A stretch of DNA of 64,000 nt from Helianthus annuus (lineage: Eukaryota > Streptophyta > Magnoliopsida > Asterales > Asteraceae): positions 157,367,597-157,431,596 of the forward strand of contig NC_035437.2 in NCBI RefSeq assembly GCF_002127325.2, written 5' to 3'. The notes beneath the pieces are model-generated. The model saw nothing but the letters and a program-made list of their open reading frames with translations. It was not told where the DNA came from and made no database searches. The position numbers and the translations under genes were made by a program. Every line of letters starts with the position of its first letter. Position 1 is the stretch's first letter. This document shows positions 34,359 to 47,345 of the stretch, one piece after another.

Positions 34359-36677
34359 TGTCACACCCCCAAATTCCACCTGCGGAGTGACATCCGCTTG
34401 AGGGCGTGACTGACCAGGATCCAGCCACCAATTATACTAAGCATTTGTTAATAGTAAGATAATTGCTATCCAAAGTAGTTAGCAACATCGTAGTTTAAGT
34501 TCGATAATTAGTTTAAACAAAAACAGCGGAAGCATAAACCAAAAAGATAGTTTAAAGTTCAAGATAATTAAAACCCAACACACGGGTTTTGACGAACACT
34601 ACACATTCCCAAGCAGCAGCTCCTCAGTCACTGGTTACCTGCAAAGCATGCAGTAAGGTGTCAACAATAATGCTGAGTGAGTTCACTAGTTGTCCAGTTT
34701 TAATTACCAAAAACTTGTTTCACCAGTTAATTTACTCGTTTATACATGCCATGGGGAGCTACCCCAAAAGTTAGCGACTAAACTGTTTTTCCAATACCGA
34801 ACACTAGGTAACCGTTTGCGTTTCCGCAGGATGCCCCGATGTCAATGTTCTATCATCATTGACGGATGCCTGAGTACATTAGTTCACGACCGATCCCAAA
34901 CCATGGCACGGTGTGAGGTTGGTAAAACCTAAATAGCGCTATCAACTAATAACCCGTTCGCCTGGCCCCGGCGACTAATCGGTATTATGTAGTAGGGACT
35001 TGAGTGATAGAGTTTCGTTTAGTGCCGTTAGTTGCAATCCGTATAAACAGTAATTAACTAAAGGTTCCCAATAACAAGGGAAGAAAGTAAGTTGTATCCC
35101 TCATAAGGGGGATAGTGTTGTTTGTAGTTCCGTTTCCCAAACCACCGGGAACGCATGCTTTAGGTTGTGAACTCACCTTGGGTTGCTCGGTAGATTAAAT
35201 ACCCGGTCAATCACGTTGGTCACCACGTCCTAGCATGGTTACCAGATATAGGTCAAGTTGGGGTACAAGTAATCACGTATAGACACACTTAACATGCATG
35301 CATTCTAACAGTTGGGTTATTGGGCCTGCTCTAACATTTTCACAAACAGTAACAGATATACATGCAATCCAGTCAACAGATAGTCCAACAAGCCTTTGGC
35401 CCAATAACACTTAGGCAGCCCAGTCGAGACAAGGGCGGTTTCGACTCGAGAATGCACGGTTTCGAGTCGCAACCAAGGGTTCCGACTCGCAACCTCGGTC
35501 TCGGTTCATCATGCTTTGTCTCGAGTCGCAACCAGGGATTCCGACTCGCAACCTCGGTTTCGGTTCATCATGTGCTGCTTGCGAGTCGCAACCGGGAGAT
35601 CTCGACGAATCACGTTTTGGTCTCGAGTCGCAACCAAGGGTTCCGACTCGCAACCACTGTTACGTGCACCTGAATCCTTCTAGAACCTGTCCTATGTACT
35701 AGCCAATGAAATTCTGTTTTTGTGTGATTGTGTACTATCCAACCATATTGCACCAACATGTTTTCTTGTCTAACACATAGTAAAATCGGATCAAAACAAG
35801 CATTTTCAAATATTTTCAATGACATTCATGTTGTTCTTCACGTGTTCATCCCACTTTTAAACACATAATCACAAGGTTCTTCATATGAAATATCAGGATC
35901 AAAGACCACACATTTATCACAAATCATCATAACCTAATCGGACATAATTGGTATCATTATTAGGTTCCTAAATCTAGCATGTTTCATAATAAACAAGAAC
36001 CCATAAGATCAAGAAATCGAGCATATCATACGGTCAAAACATCATCAAAGTAACAACACACGGTTCGACTCCTAACTAGCTAAAACGTGTTCATCATCAT
36101 CATTAGTGACATTTCTAAGTTAAAAACATGGCAACACTTATCATCATACTTCAAGGATCATAGCAAACACCTAAAAAAAACACTAACCGGTTGATGTTGT
36201 GGGTGCGAAGGATCAAAGGTTCCACTTCCGAGTGATGGTTCCGAGTAGAAATCCGGGAGTCTTGATGCTACGGTTGGATCCGAGAGAGATGAGAGGGTGA
36301 GGAGGTAATCTTGGTTTGCTAGGGTTTTAGGGTTTTAGTGAGAGGTAGAGAGTGTGAGAGTTGAGAGAGTAAAATGAATGAGAGTGTAAAGGAGAGTGTG
36401 GTGGGGGTTTTGGGTTTTATATCTCAAGGTGTGCACTAATGGGCTTTCGGGTGGACCAAGGGGGGTTGCGGCCCAACCGGTGTGGGTTACTCGAGACTAG
36501 GTGGTCTCGAGTCGGGTCTTGCGGTTTCGGCTCACTAGTAATATACACCTATATATATATATATAACGTACATACATACAACACATAATCACAGAAAATC
36601 CATAGTTTCCATTTAATAATATATGTACACGCAAAGTTACATCAAGAAGGTTTCCCGGGAAAATCCGAAGTGTCACA
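34359..36677 (-). repeat. 5' LTR of the gypsy element
   Basis: The near-identical partner of 26566-28901. On its right it abuts the GTAAC target copy and the transposase reading frame (GRY codons). Confidence 0.92.
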
Positions 36678-38820
36678 GTAACGACCTTCTCTGACATCGT
36701 AGACGGACACTTCATGTTGCATGGCTACGGAATGCAACTTGTTAAACCTGGACCAAATTCGAGGGGGTAGAGGGGTATTGCAGCTTTGGGCCATCTGCGC
36801 GTGGCGAGCATACTCTGATACGTCCTTGGTGAACGTATAATGAATTAAGGCTTTTACTGGCAGGAGTCTTGCTTCCTGTAAGACATTATTCATAGACTCA
36901 GATATGTTCGTCGTAAGGTTACCCCAACGACGGTTTCCGCGGTCATGAACAATAGTCCACTTGCTTTTGTCGATGTCGTTCAGGTAGTTCCAAGCACCCT
37001 GATTTAACATCTGCATTTCCCTCACAGCCCAAAGATACTTTCTTCGTTGACTTGTGCTCCCGATCATCCAACACAGCTTCCTAAGAGATTTGGTCTTGAA
37101 CCTACCACTAAAATTGCTTCTGACATGCCGAAGACAATAACGGTGGTAGGCGTTTGGTTCCCTCCAATCCAGAAGGTTCTCCATCGCATTAATTATCCCG
37201 GCATGACGGTCTGATAGAACACAAATTCTACTGTTACAGTCTTTGGTGACGTATTCTCTCAAATTTTGGAAAAACCAACACCAACTATAAACCGTCTCTT
37301 CGTCAACTAGCGCGTACGCCACTGGCATTATGTAGTTGTTGGCGTTTTTGGTTACCGCAACCAACAACTTACCACGGTACCCTCCTTTCAAGTGTGTGCC
37401 GTCCACAGAGATGACAGGTTGGCAAAGATGAAACACGCGAATAGAAGGACCAAATGCCCAAAAAAACATATTTGAATGTTGGAAGTCTTGGAGCCGAGTG
37501 CGGGTGATGAAACCATGAAACCACCGTACCAGGGTTTCGAGACTGAAGCCGTAACACATACTTTGGCAGCTCCTGAAAGTTGCTTTCCCAGGTTCCATAT
37601 ATCCTCTCAATTGCCTTTCTTCGTCCACGCCACGCCTTCGTATACGTAACATCGACAGACATCGCTTGCTTTATATGCGTCCTGATGTGTTTCACCTTCA
37701 ACGCAATGTCTGTACGAATTTGTGGCAGGATGTGTGCAGCGATATCCTTAGATCTAAGGCACCTGTTGTTGTTGCGTACCACCGTGGAATAACAAGTGTG
37801 GGCAGGCGCCCAGTTGGTAATTTGCCAAAGGTGTTGGTGTTTCTGTTTTGATGCCGTTGCACGCCATTCACACAAAGGAGCATGAGGGAAAGGGTTGTTA
37901 AAATTTTTGTTTCTCGTGTAGCATTTAACTTTGTATAAAGTTGGTTTGCTATCCATCACAAAAATTTCCCTTCCATGACGAATGTTCCATTCTCGGATAG
38001 CAAGGTCCACCTCCTGTTTTGACTTGAAATACATGCCGAGACGTATATGTTTTACTTTTGGATTCCATACGTCCATCGGATTATCTTCATAATCCGGACA
38101 CATGTAATCCCTAAGTTCCTCGTCCTCGTCTGGGTCGTCATGTGTCGCTGGAATGATAGGCCGCGGCTGAGCCAGGGTCAACTCAGTGTGTTGGTTTACT
38201 CCAGCCTCGTCGTCAGAAGTACCATCGTCGGATGGTGGTGCCTCTTCACTTTCAGAACTCTCTTCGGTGCTGCAACTTTCCGAATCATCAAAACCGTCAT
38301 TATTGTTGTCACCCACCAGAAACTGGGAGGACGGACCTACTATGTTATCAACAGCAGGCATCAAGTGGTGTTCTTGAGTTGTTTGCCCGTATCCCTCGTC
38401 ATCTTCATCAGAATCTTGGGTGTTAACAACATTACGTTGTGTAATGTCATGCAGAAGGTTTGTGAAACTCATGTGTTGGACTGGATTGACTGCCTCCCAC
38501 TGAACATAGATCTTGGCAATGAATTTGCCATCCGATACTTCGGCTAAATAGTTCATTGTTTCAATACCATCATCGTTGAAAATTTTTGTTGTCTGAGATA
38601 TGCCCTGAAACGTGTACCCTAGTAACAATGAAAGGCGCACCGATTCTTTCTGTAGTTGAACATAATTACAGATTGAATCCACCAATTGGTCATACGACGA
38701 TTTATGTCACATAAGGAAAGAGGTTGTTAGCATGGATTGGTCAAACTGAACAGCCCCGTTAACAAAGGAAAACACACCGCCCCAATATAGTCTTACGAGG
38801 TATGGCCGAAAAGAATCCAT

Positions 38821-39300
38821 GAACTAAGAAAGTGAAATGTTAAGAAATGTTAAGGATGAGTGGGTTGTGTAAGCTGGATTTCGTTTGTTAAGAAATGTTA
38901 AGGATGAGTGGGTTGTGTAGTGGGTTGAGAACCTAATACAACCAGTATTTATTGTCTTGGAGTAACAAGATAGTTGGTGGAGCCCACCATCTTCTGGATG
39001 AATATACATATAATAATATTTTTTAAATATTCAAAAAAGTAAAAATGGTAGTTCTCTTAAAACAACTTTAAATACATTGAATTGGTTATTTGTTTCAACT
39101 AACCAGTTAGTCGGATTTTATTATTCGTTTGAAGTGTTGGTTCTAATTTTGTTTTTTCAACCATCATTGAAATTAGGGTTACAACAAGGCATGATACAAC
39201 ACAAAATTTAAAAAGGTTATTTATTTGGTAATTCAACAAGATTACAACATTACAGTAAGATCTATCAAACTCGCAAATTACATAAATGTAGTACTATTTT
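38821..39300. promoter_or_regulatory. Upstream region of the MULE transposase
   Basis: A 46-bp direct duplication containing GTTAAGAAATGTTAAGGATG (about 38836-38925) lies just upstream of the ATG. A TATA-like CAATAAATACTGG faces left near 38945-38957. The rest is AT-rich and non-coding. Confidence 0.4.
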
Positions 39301-39308
39301 AATTACAT

Positions 39309-39440
39309 ACAGGCAGAAACACAATGTTCATTTCGTAGTATTTTAACAAATCATTTCTAATTGCAAGACTGTTTGTCAGGCAGAAATACAATGTTCACTG
39401 CGTACTATTTTAACAAATCATTTCTAATTGCAAGACTGTT
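39309..39440. repeat. 66-bp direct duplication
   Basis: A block beginning AGGCAGAAA(C/T)ACAATGTTCA and ending GCAAGACTGTTTGTC occurs twice in tandem. Confidence 0.8.
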
Positions 39441-39880
39441 TGTCGGGCTTCCAATTAGAGGTAAAATACAGTGAATCCCGTCCCATTTCTTCTTATATCG
39501 AGCTTCCTGATGCAACTTTTTATGCGAAGGAAATGAGAGGTCGAAGGTTAAGAGTGCTGGAGGATCTGCATGGGGCTGATTCCCCCACCAAAACTGGCAG
39601 AATAATTTACAGGAGGAGGCGGTAGATGACAAATACCTCAGCGTCTGCTAGGTCTTTCATAAGACTCAATAGCAGACGCTGACGCAACCACACCAGCAAA
39701 TTTCATTATCTTCGTACACCTTACGGGAGGAGATGGTAGATGAGAATAATCTTTCTCCTCCACACAAGATCTTCCCACTTGATATACGAAAATTAAAACT
39801 GAGAAAAACATCATGACGAGTGATCCAAGAGAATCATCATACATTGACAAATTTTTTCTATCTTTAGAAATATCAACCAA
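39405..39880 (-). other. Possible remnant gene near the right TIR
   Basis: Two adjacent minus-strand frames, 39880-39638 (80 aa, with a hydrophobic stretch LVMMFFSVLIFVYQVG) and 39632-39405 (75 aa). Both contain a related SHLPSPPV / CHLPPPPV DNA block, so part of the region is duplicated. No domain is recognised, and a broken or multi-exon MULE passenger is possible. Low confidence that it is expressed. Confidence 0.25.
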
Positions 39881-40032
39881 CGAACATTTTTAATAAAATA
39901 CAGAGACACAATTTAAATTCAACATTAAATTTTTTTTAACAAACACAGTATTACGAATTTGGTGTGCATCTCTTATGTGTAGTTGGGTTTTAAAACATAT
40001 AAATTTCAAATTTCAGAACACATATCAACATT

Positions 40033-40493
40033 GCAATATCATTCTGCGATCTTCATTAACTTTGTAGTATGAAACAACAACCTTTATTAAGCTTGCAATA
40101 TCATTCTGCGACCTTTATTAACTTGTAGTTTGAAACTGCGACCTTCAATAAGATTGTGATATGATTCTGCGACTTTAAATAAGATTGGTACATGAAAAAG
40201 CGACCTTCAATAACATTGGTACATGATTCTGCGACCTTCACTAAGGTTGGTACATGATTCAGCGACCTTCTATAAGATTGGTACTTCAAACAGCGACCTT
40301 CAGAAGGTCGCTGTATTAATCTGCAACCTTCAAACATGTTGGACAGCTTTTGCAGTACTTGACAGCTTTTGCAGAAAACCTTCATGAACGTCGCTGTATG
40401 GAACCACAATCTACCTAATTGTGAAAACATAACTTTTACCCACCTAATAACACTCTTTTGTGGTTCAAACCACTTATTTATGCAAAAAAATTC
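40033..40493 (-). repeat. Right TIR of the MULE with 31-bp minisatellite
   Basis: Read inward on the minus strand it repeats the left TIR: GAATTTTTTTGCATAAATAAG, the unique outer segment, then a palindrome with arms CAGCGACCTT and AAGGTCGCTG at 40292-40314. About nine 31-bp units with AAGGTCGC(T/A)G(A/T)(A/T)TCATGTACCAA follow. Confidence 0.9.
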
Positions 40494-40502
40494 GTAGTCT
40501 TT

Positions 40503-42581
<2,079 letters not shown>

Positions 42582-42584
42582 TAA

Positions 42585-42799
42585 AGGTTGTGGGATCATG
42601 GTTAGGACATGATTTTCCATCTAGGAACATGAATGAAAGACTACAACATCCCCTTATCTAATCCACCATGGTTTGCATAGATTAAACCATGGCAACCATG
42701 GTCCTCCTTTCCATTTTTCAAGAAATCCTTTCCTTTTCCTTTAGATAAAGATAACTTAAAATAAATAAAGGGATAGCGGTTTAGGTCATGACCACACCC
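42585..42799. mobile_element. Probable Tourist/PIF MITE
   Basis: The left end AAGGTTGTGGGATCATGG and the right end, inverted, AGGGTGTGGTCATGACC form imperfect inverted repeats. TAA is at the left and TTA at the right, as in Tourist-type insertions. It is 215 bp and non-coding. Confidence 0.5.
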
Positions 42800-43440
42800 T
42801 TAGCGTAGTGGTTTTGGATGGTTGATTAGGCCGGAGGGTATGGAGGGTGCCATCCCTCCACCTCAGCCATGTATAGCGCCACAAGGGCTCCATCACCACA
42901 CCAAGGTTTTTAAGAGGAGGGCGCCATTGTTATGGCTTCAACATGGTAGTGCCCGTTTTTGTTTGATTGAGATGAAGGATTGGTTAAATGGGGGATTGGG
43001 GGGGGGGGGGGGGCGCTATAGCTTGAAGGGGCTTTATCCCACACCCTTCAAGTTAAGGGGAGAGACCTTAAAGCCCATGTGTGACCCTCCAGCGTTAGAG
43101 ATGGATGACATGACACTAACATAGAGAGTCATGATGATCATGAGAATCATAATCAGACCCTATAGCCTTAGAGACCAGGTAACATGAGTTTAGTCTTGTA
43201 AATTCTAGTTTGGGGCTCACATTTTGTGCCAAATGACCTAGCGATTCTCAACCACAATAAATAAATATATGAAAATTAAATTATTTTCATGAATGATCCA
43301 CCGAAAGTCTAAATCATAAAGTTGCATGCTTTTTTTCTCTTTTGATTAAAGAATTGACGACTGACTATAATATGCTTATAAATAAGAATTACTTCATGGC
43401 TGTCGGGTCAGACTTTAAATATGTAGTTGTGAATAACTCT
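42800..43440. other. Non-coding stretch with a G16 run
   Basis: G-rich and C-rich patches (GCGCC words) and an uninterrupted G run at 42998-43013. This might be a further PIF-related fragment, given GCGCCAxxxxx and CCTCCAxxxx motifs, but its ends are unclear. Confidence 0.35.
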
Positions 43441-43710
43441 TTTAACGCTAGGGGGTGTGGTATATTGTCTATGACCATCACAACGTCGTTAGCGTCCTAT
43501 AGCACCTCCATCCCATCTCCTACGCGCCAAAGGGGGCGCCATTGATGCCTCGCCAGCCCAGTAACAAACGTTTTAGCGCGTGGTTCGAGATTTTTGTCAA
43601 ATATGACCGTTGGCAACGGTCATATATAAAAAACTATTAAGTATCTAATATATATATTCATATATTTACACAAACTCAAACACACATATTCTCTCCAATC
43701 ATTTTTGAAA

Positions 43711-46256
43711 ATGTCATCTCACTCTTCATCCGATTCGTCCAGCTCTTCATCTGACGGTATTGTCGACGATATGCTTATCGCAGTGACGCGGGAGGCGATT
43801 AATTATTTGCGAGAAGAAGCCTAATCGTCTACAACGCGTACCAGACAAGCGCCTTTTGAGAGATCGGTTAGGTGCTCATGAACGTTTAATGCGCGATAAT
43901 TTGGTGAAAATCCGTTGTACGATGATGCACAGTTTAGGCGTCGGTTTCGTATGAGCCGTCGTCTTTTCTCAAAAATTTCTATTGATCTTGCGCCGATTAC
44001 CCATTTCTCACACAAAGAGAAAGTTCTAGTCGCAAAATTGGTTTATCTGGAATACAAAAGTGTACTGCCGCAATTCGGCAACTTGCGTATGGCATAGCGA
44101 CTGATGCGTGGGATGAATATCTAAGGGCCAGAAGTTGTCGTGATTGTCTTGAAAATTTCTGTGAAGGTATTATTGTTGTTGTTGTTGTTTTTATTATTTA
44201 TAGTATATTAATACTATTATATTAGGTGTTAACTTTTTTTAAGGAGGCGATATTTGAGTATGCCAACTGCTACCGACGTTCCACTTTTATACGAGGCCCA
44301 TCAGCGGATACACGGGTTTCCCGGGATGTTGGGTAGTCTTGATTGCACGCACAAGGTGTGGGCGACATGTTTAACCGCTTGGAAAAGGCAACACCATCGT
44401 GGTGACCACGAGGGTCCTACCCTAATATTACAGGCGGTCGCGTCTCAATATTTATGGATTTGGCATGCGTACTTTGGCATGGCCAGTGCGAACAATGACA
44501 TCATTGTTTTACAATCTTCGGGTCTTTTCGACGATGTCATAGATGGTGTTGCACCAAATACGTCATTCTATGCAAACGGCGTGGAGTATAAGTATGGGTA
44601 CTATCTTGTCGACGGTATTTATCCGGAGTGGGTGACGTTGGTGATAACTCTTTCGTGTCCAGATGACGAGAAAAGATTGTATTACAAGAAGAAACAAGAG
44701 TCGGAAAGAAAAGATGTCGAGCGGGCTTTCGGTGTATTAAAAAAGAGATGGTCTATCATTGCATCATCTTGCATAACATGATATTGGAGGACTCGAGGAG
44801 AGCGTTTTGTGGAGAAAGTTATGATGAAGGTAACTGTTGCAACCCTCGACCCCACCCATGGAGCAGGAGCCGTGAACACGGGCCGATGGTATCGGTGTTT
44901 ATTAATTTGGCAACAGAAATGAGACATCAGGATTGTAGTTAGGAAATAAATTTTAGAGTTCAAAACACCAAACTTTTATGTAAAACAAATGGGATAAACC
45001 CATATTTTATTGATAATAATATTTTGTAGGAATAAACCCTAGTTGCTGAAAAACATAAACTTCTTCGTTTTATTCAGGTAAATTAAAGTCACTTTCTTTA
45101 AGCCTTCAGTGCTCCATAGTTGGCTTCTTATAGCTTCACATTAAGTTACCTGAAACGCGTTTTAAAAATATTTTATCAGCAAGAAATACTAGCGAGTACA
45201 TTCCATTTTATAAAATGACACATTGCTATAATTTACAGCATCAAGAGTTTTTACATTTGTTTATATCTACCAATTTATCAACACAGTATTGCTACTGGGG
45301 CATCCTTTGTCCCCCGTGCTTGCGGTCATGCTAATATTGGCTAACCCTTTTGTCCAATATTAATGAGTTTCAAGTAATGTATACAAAACCCCACATACTG
45401 ATGATAATTGTAGAATTACAAATACTTAATCACTGTAAACATAACTGATAAACATTTAGGGTTTTGCAAAACATTTGAAATAATGGCTCACAAACGGTGA
45501 GAAAAAGAGAATGACTCACATTGTGAACTTATGTTTTTCTACGGGCTTCCTGGTGATATTTTCTGATTATTTCCTTGAGTTTCTATTAAAAACAGACAAT
45601 GCACGCATGTTAGTAAAATAACCCAAATCACATTAGCCATACAACACGAGACAGAACCCCAACGGACTTAGTCAAGCATAGCCTTGACATGCGTTGTTGG
45701 GTCCTAGATCAATATGGTAAGGTAACGAATTAGTGATCGGGGGTTAAAATACTTACAACGGGGTAGAGCTTCGTGTTTTAAGGGTATAATTTTCGCACTA
45801 TATAGACTAAGAGAGAAAAGAGAATGAACGAATTGTGAATGCTGCTGAACTGCTCAATTAATACCGCGACCCGTCCCACCTTCTCATGTCGCGCCCCATA
45901 GGTTAGCCACATGTCACGACACGTGGCACTTAGATGTTTCCGGCAACCAATAGGTCGTCGCGCCCCGCAACCGACCTACCCACATCCTGTCACGGCCCGC
46001 GACAGGTAATAAAAGTTTGATTTTTAAATTTTTTAATTAGATTTAATGTTATACGGGTCCGGTTTTGCACATACGGGGTATTTTAGGGCTTTTTCAAGGG
46101 TTGTTATAGTAACCAACCGACGAACCCACTACTCACATACGCTCAAAAAGAAGTTATCCGAGCGAGAATACGTGACAGGGACACACACTATAACCTTCGA
46201 GCTGATCTGACCGAGCACCTATGGTTTTATGGTGAACAAGGAGAAGACGACGAGTG
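43711..46256 (+). pseudogene. PIF/Harbinger transposase, interrupted
   Basis: It starts MSSHSSSDSSSSSSDG. The family motifs appear in order: ENPLYDDAQFRRRFRMSRRL, AIRQLAYGIATDAWDEYL, HGFPGMLGSLDCTHKVW (first Asp), MASANNDIIVLQSSGLF (second Asp region), YYLVDGIYPEWVT and RKDVERAFGVLKKRW (Glu). After the solo LTR, the frame resumes at 46109 with an Arg-rich segment, RDTHYNLRADLTEHLW, and ends GEDDE at a TGA. Frameshifts lie near 43823, 43900 and 44040-44070, with an intron around 44167-44243. The 44840-46108 insertion also breaks the frame. It is dead, but all major parts survive. Confidence 0.85.
44835..46108 (-). mobile_element. Solo LTR (1.27 kb) inside the Harbinger transposase, GTAAC target duplication
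   Basis: GTAAC occurs at 44830-44834 and 46109-46113. Read on the minus strand, the LTR begins TATAACAACCC (first TG mutated to TA) and ends GGGTTGCAACA. It shares long tracts with the LTR at 12771-13861, for example the AAAACACGAAGC and TTGTATGGCTAATGTGATTT regions. The 5' half differs. Confidence 0.85.
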
Positions 46257-46771
46257 ATGATGTGTATTTTTAGATTAACCTACTTTTACTTTTTAAGCAT
46301 TGTATTTTTTTAGTGACATTGTATTTTTTTTTTATTTAAATTATGAGTTTTATATTTTTTTTCTTGTTATTTAAATCAATATATCAAAATTAAATAATGT
46401 TTAAATTTAAATAAAAATAATAATTAGGTAGTGATGACAGAGGCTTTAAACCATTTTCATGCAAGTTAAAGGGATGGGCTTTAAAACCCCCAATGTGATA
46501 TGACGCTGATGTGGATCTTGCGTGGCATTATAAAGCCCCTAAAGGCTTTAAACCAAACTTGTATATCCACAACCTTCTTTTATCTTCTTAGGTATTATAC
46601 CAACACATAACGCACAAAGTACTAATAACGCAAAAACAAAAAGAAGAAAAACCACAAAAATTTAACATTGTTCGAACGTGATGTGAATCTTACGTTCACA
46701 GGATACAACTAGATATTATATTATGCTCAATACAAAAATTACAATACATGACATCAATATATATATATATA

Positions 46772-47309
46772 TATAGGTGAATTATATAGAGAAATCTCAC
46801 TCTAATTAAAAAAACTTAAAAAAACCCATTTGTGTGGACACAAAAATGCAATGTGTTACACTTTTTTGCAGTTAACTTTTCTTAATCTTTGTACAATTTT
46901 TTTTTTGTCAGAAGAGAGAGGAGAGAAAATTTGTTAATGTGTTACATTTTTTTGAACTTCGCCTGTCACACATTTTGATAGCATTTTTTTAAAAAATTTT
47001 GAACTTTAAGTGTTACAATTTTCGGTATTTTTAGAATTTACAAAGGTTTTTTTGTTTTGCAGCGCACATAACAATATGTTACATTTTTAGTAAGTTTTTT
47101 TGTGTAACACTTACAGACACACCTAAGTACCAGACTATAACAAATTCTGAAAAACACTTTTTTGCAGTCTTTACACTTTTCTGAAAAAGTAATTTTTTCT
47201 ACTTGATTTAATATACACCATAGATTAAATACATAGATAATGGAGATGTGGTTTCCTTGGTTTTCTTAACTCACCATAATTTTCATTTTATCCTTCCTAT
47301 ATATATATA
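46772..47309. mobile_element. Possible TA-flanked MITE
   Basis: Left edge (TA)n-GGTGAATTATATAG and right edge ATCCTTCC-(TA)n. The interior has many GTGTTACA words. The ends are only weakly inverted, so this is tentative. Confidence 0.35.
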
Positions 47310-47345
47310 CAATTAAGTTTTGCAACTTAGGCTTCAAAAAAACAA

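Larger units (their letters stand above)
26566..36677 (-). mobile_element. Ty3/gypsy chromovirus (Tekay-like) with GTAAC target duplication
   Basis: GTAAC lies at 26561-26565 and 36678-36682. The LTRs are 26566-28901 (2336 bp) and 34359-36677 (2319 bp), TG..CA in element orientation. They differ at only about half a dozen bases, a TA-repeat length and a 13-bp indel, so the insertion is recent. A polypurine tract (AACTTGGGGATAA) abuts the 3' LTR at 28902. The element is abnormal: between the 5' LTR and the primer-binding site lie 428 bp of the transposase gene (33931-34358) and a 16-bp LTR stub (33915-33930). Confidence 0.92.
26138..38820 (-). pseudogene. Mutator transposase (mudrA-type), split by a gypsy retrotransposon
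   Basis: The start is ATG at 38820 (MDSFRPYLVRLYWGGVFSF). The coding parts are 38820-36678 and 26560-26138. Skipping the retrotransposon and one TSD, and allowing for the 1-nt shift, gives about 854 codons in frame. In order: an acidic N-terminal region, a MuDR DNA-binding-like region (LGMYFKSKQEVDLAIREW), and the MULE DDE core with SVDGTHLKGGYRG near residue 475, LSDRHAGIINAM near 540 and TTNISESMNN near 640. The SWIM finger CSCGKWQMLRFPCSHAIAV lies near 740, and the zinc knuckle CSRCGETGHNRKTC at the end. Lesions: an in-frame TGA near codon 38, a frameshift in the T7 run at about 37465-37471, and the 10-kb insertion between the catalytic core and the SWIM finger. It would have catalysed cut-and-paste of this element. 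Confidence 0.9.
17811..40493. mobile_element. Giant cargo-carrying Mutator-like element (22.7 kb, 9-bp TSD)
   Basis: The exact 9-bp target duplication GTAGTCTTT lies at 17802-17810 and 40494-40502. The element starts GAATTTTTTGCATAAATAAG and ends with its inverse (one extra T in the run), and the two ends match over about 470 bp. It encodes a mudrA-type transposase (38820 to 26138, minus), a PMD gene (18631-20929), two Ulp1-like genes (21256-22318, 23312-24287) and two orphan genes (24618-25076, 25304-25843). A gypsy retrotransposon (26566-36677) is nested in it, so the element was about 12.6 kb before that insertion. MULEs carrying Ulp1-like genes (Kaonashi type) and mobile PMD genes are known separately. 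This combination, with minisatellite TIRs, is what stands out. Confidence 0.92.
43450..46560 (+). mobile_element. PIF/Harbinger element, split by a solo LTR
   Basis: The left end GGGGGTGTGGTATATTG fits PIF/Harbinger termini. The transposase gene follows at 43711. The right end near 46560 is inferred from GC-rich, CCCCTAAAGGCTTT-type sequence and is not a clean inverted repeat. A 1.27-kb LTR is nested at 44835-46108. Confidence 0.7.

Noticed and set aside
33931..34431. A second, independent SWIM zinc-finger gene
   Set aside because: It is a near-identical duplicate of the transposase end with no promoter, fused to an LTR; the first residues of the frame come from LTR sequence.
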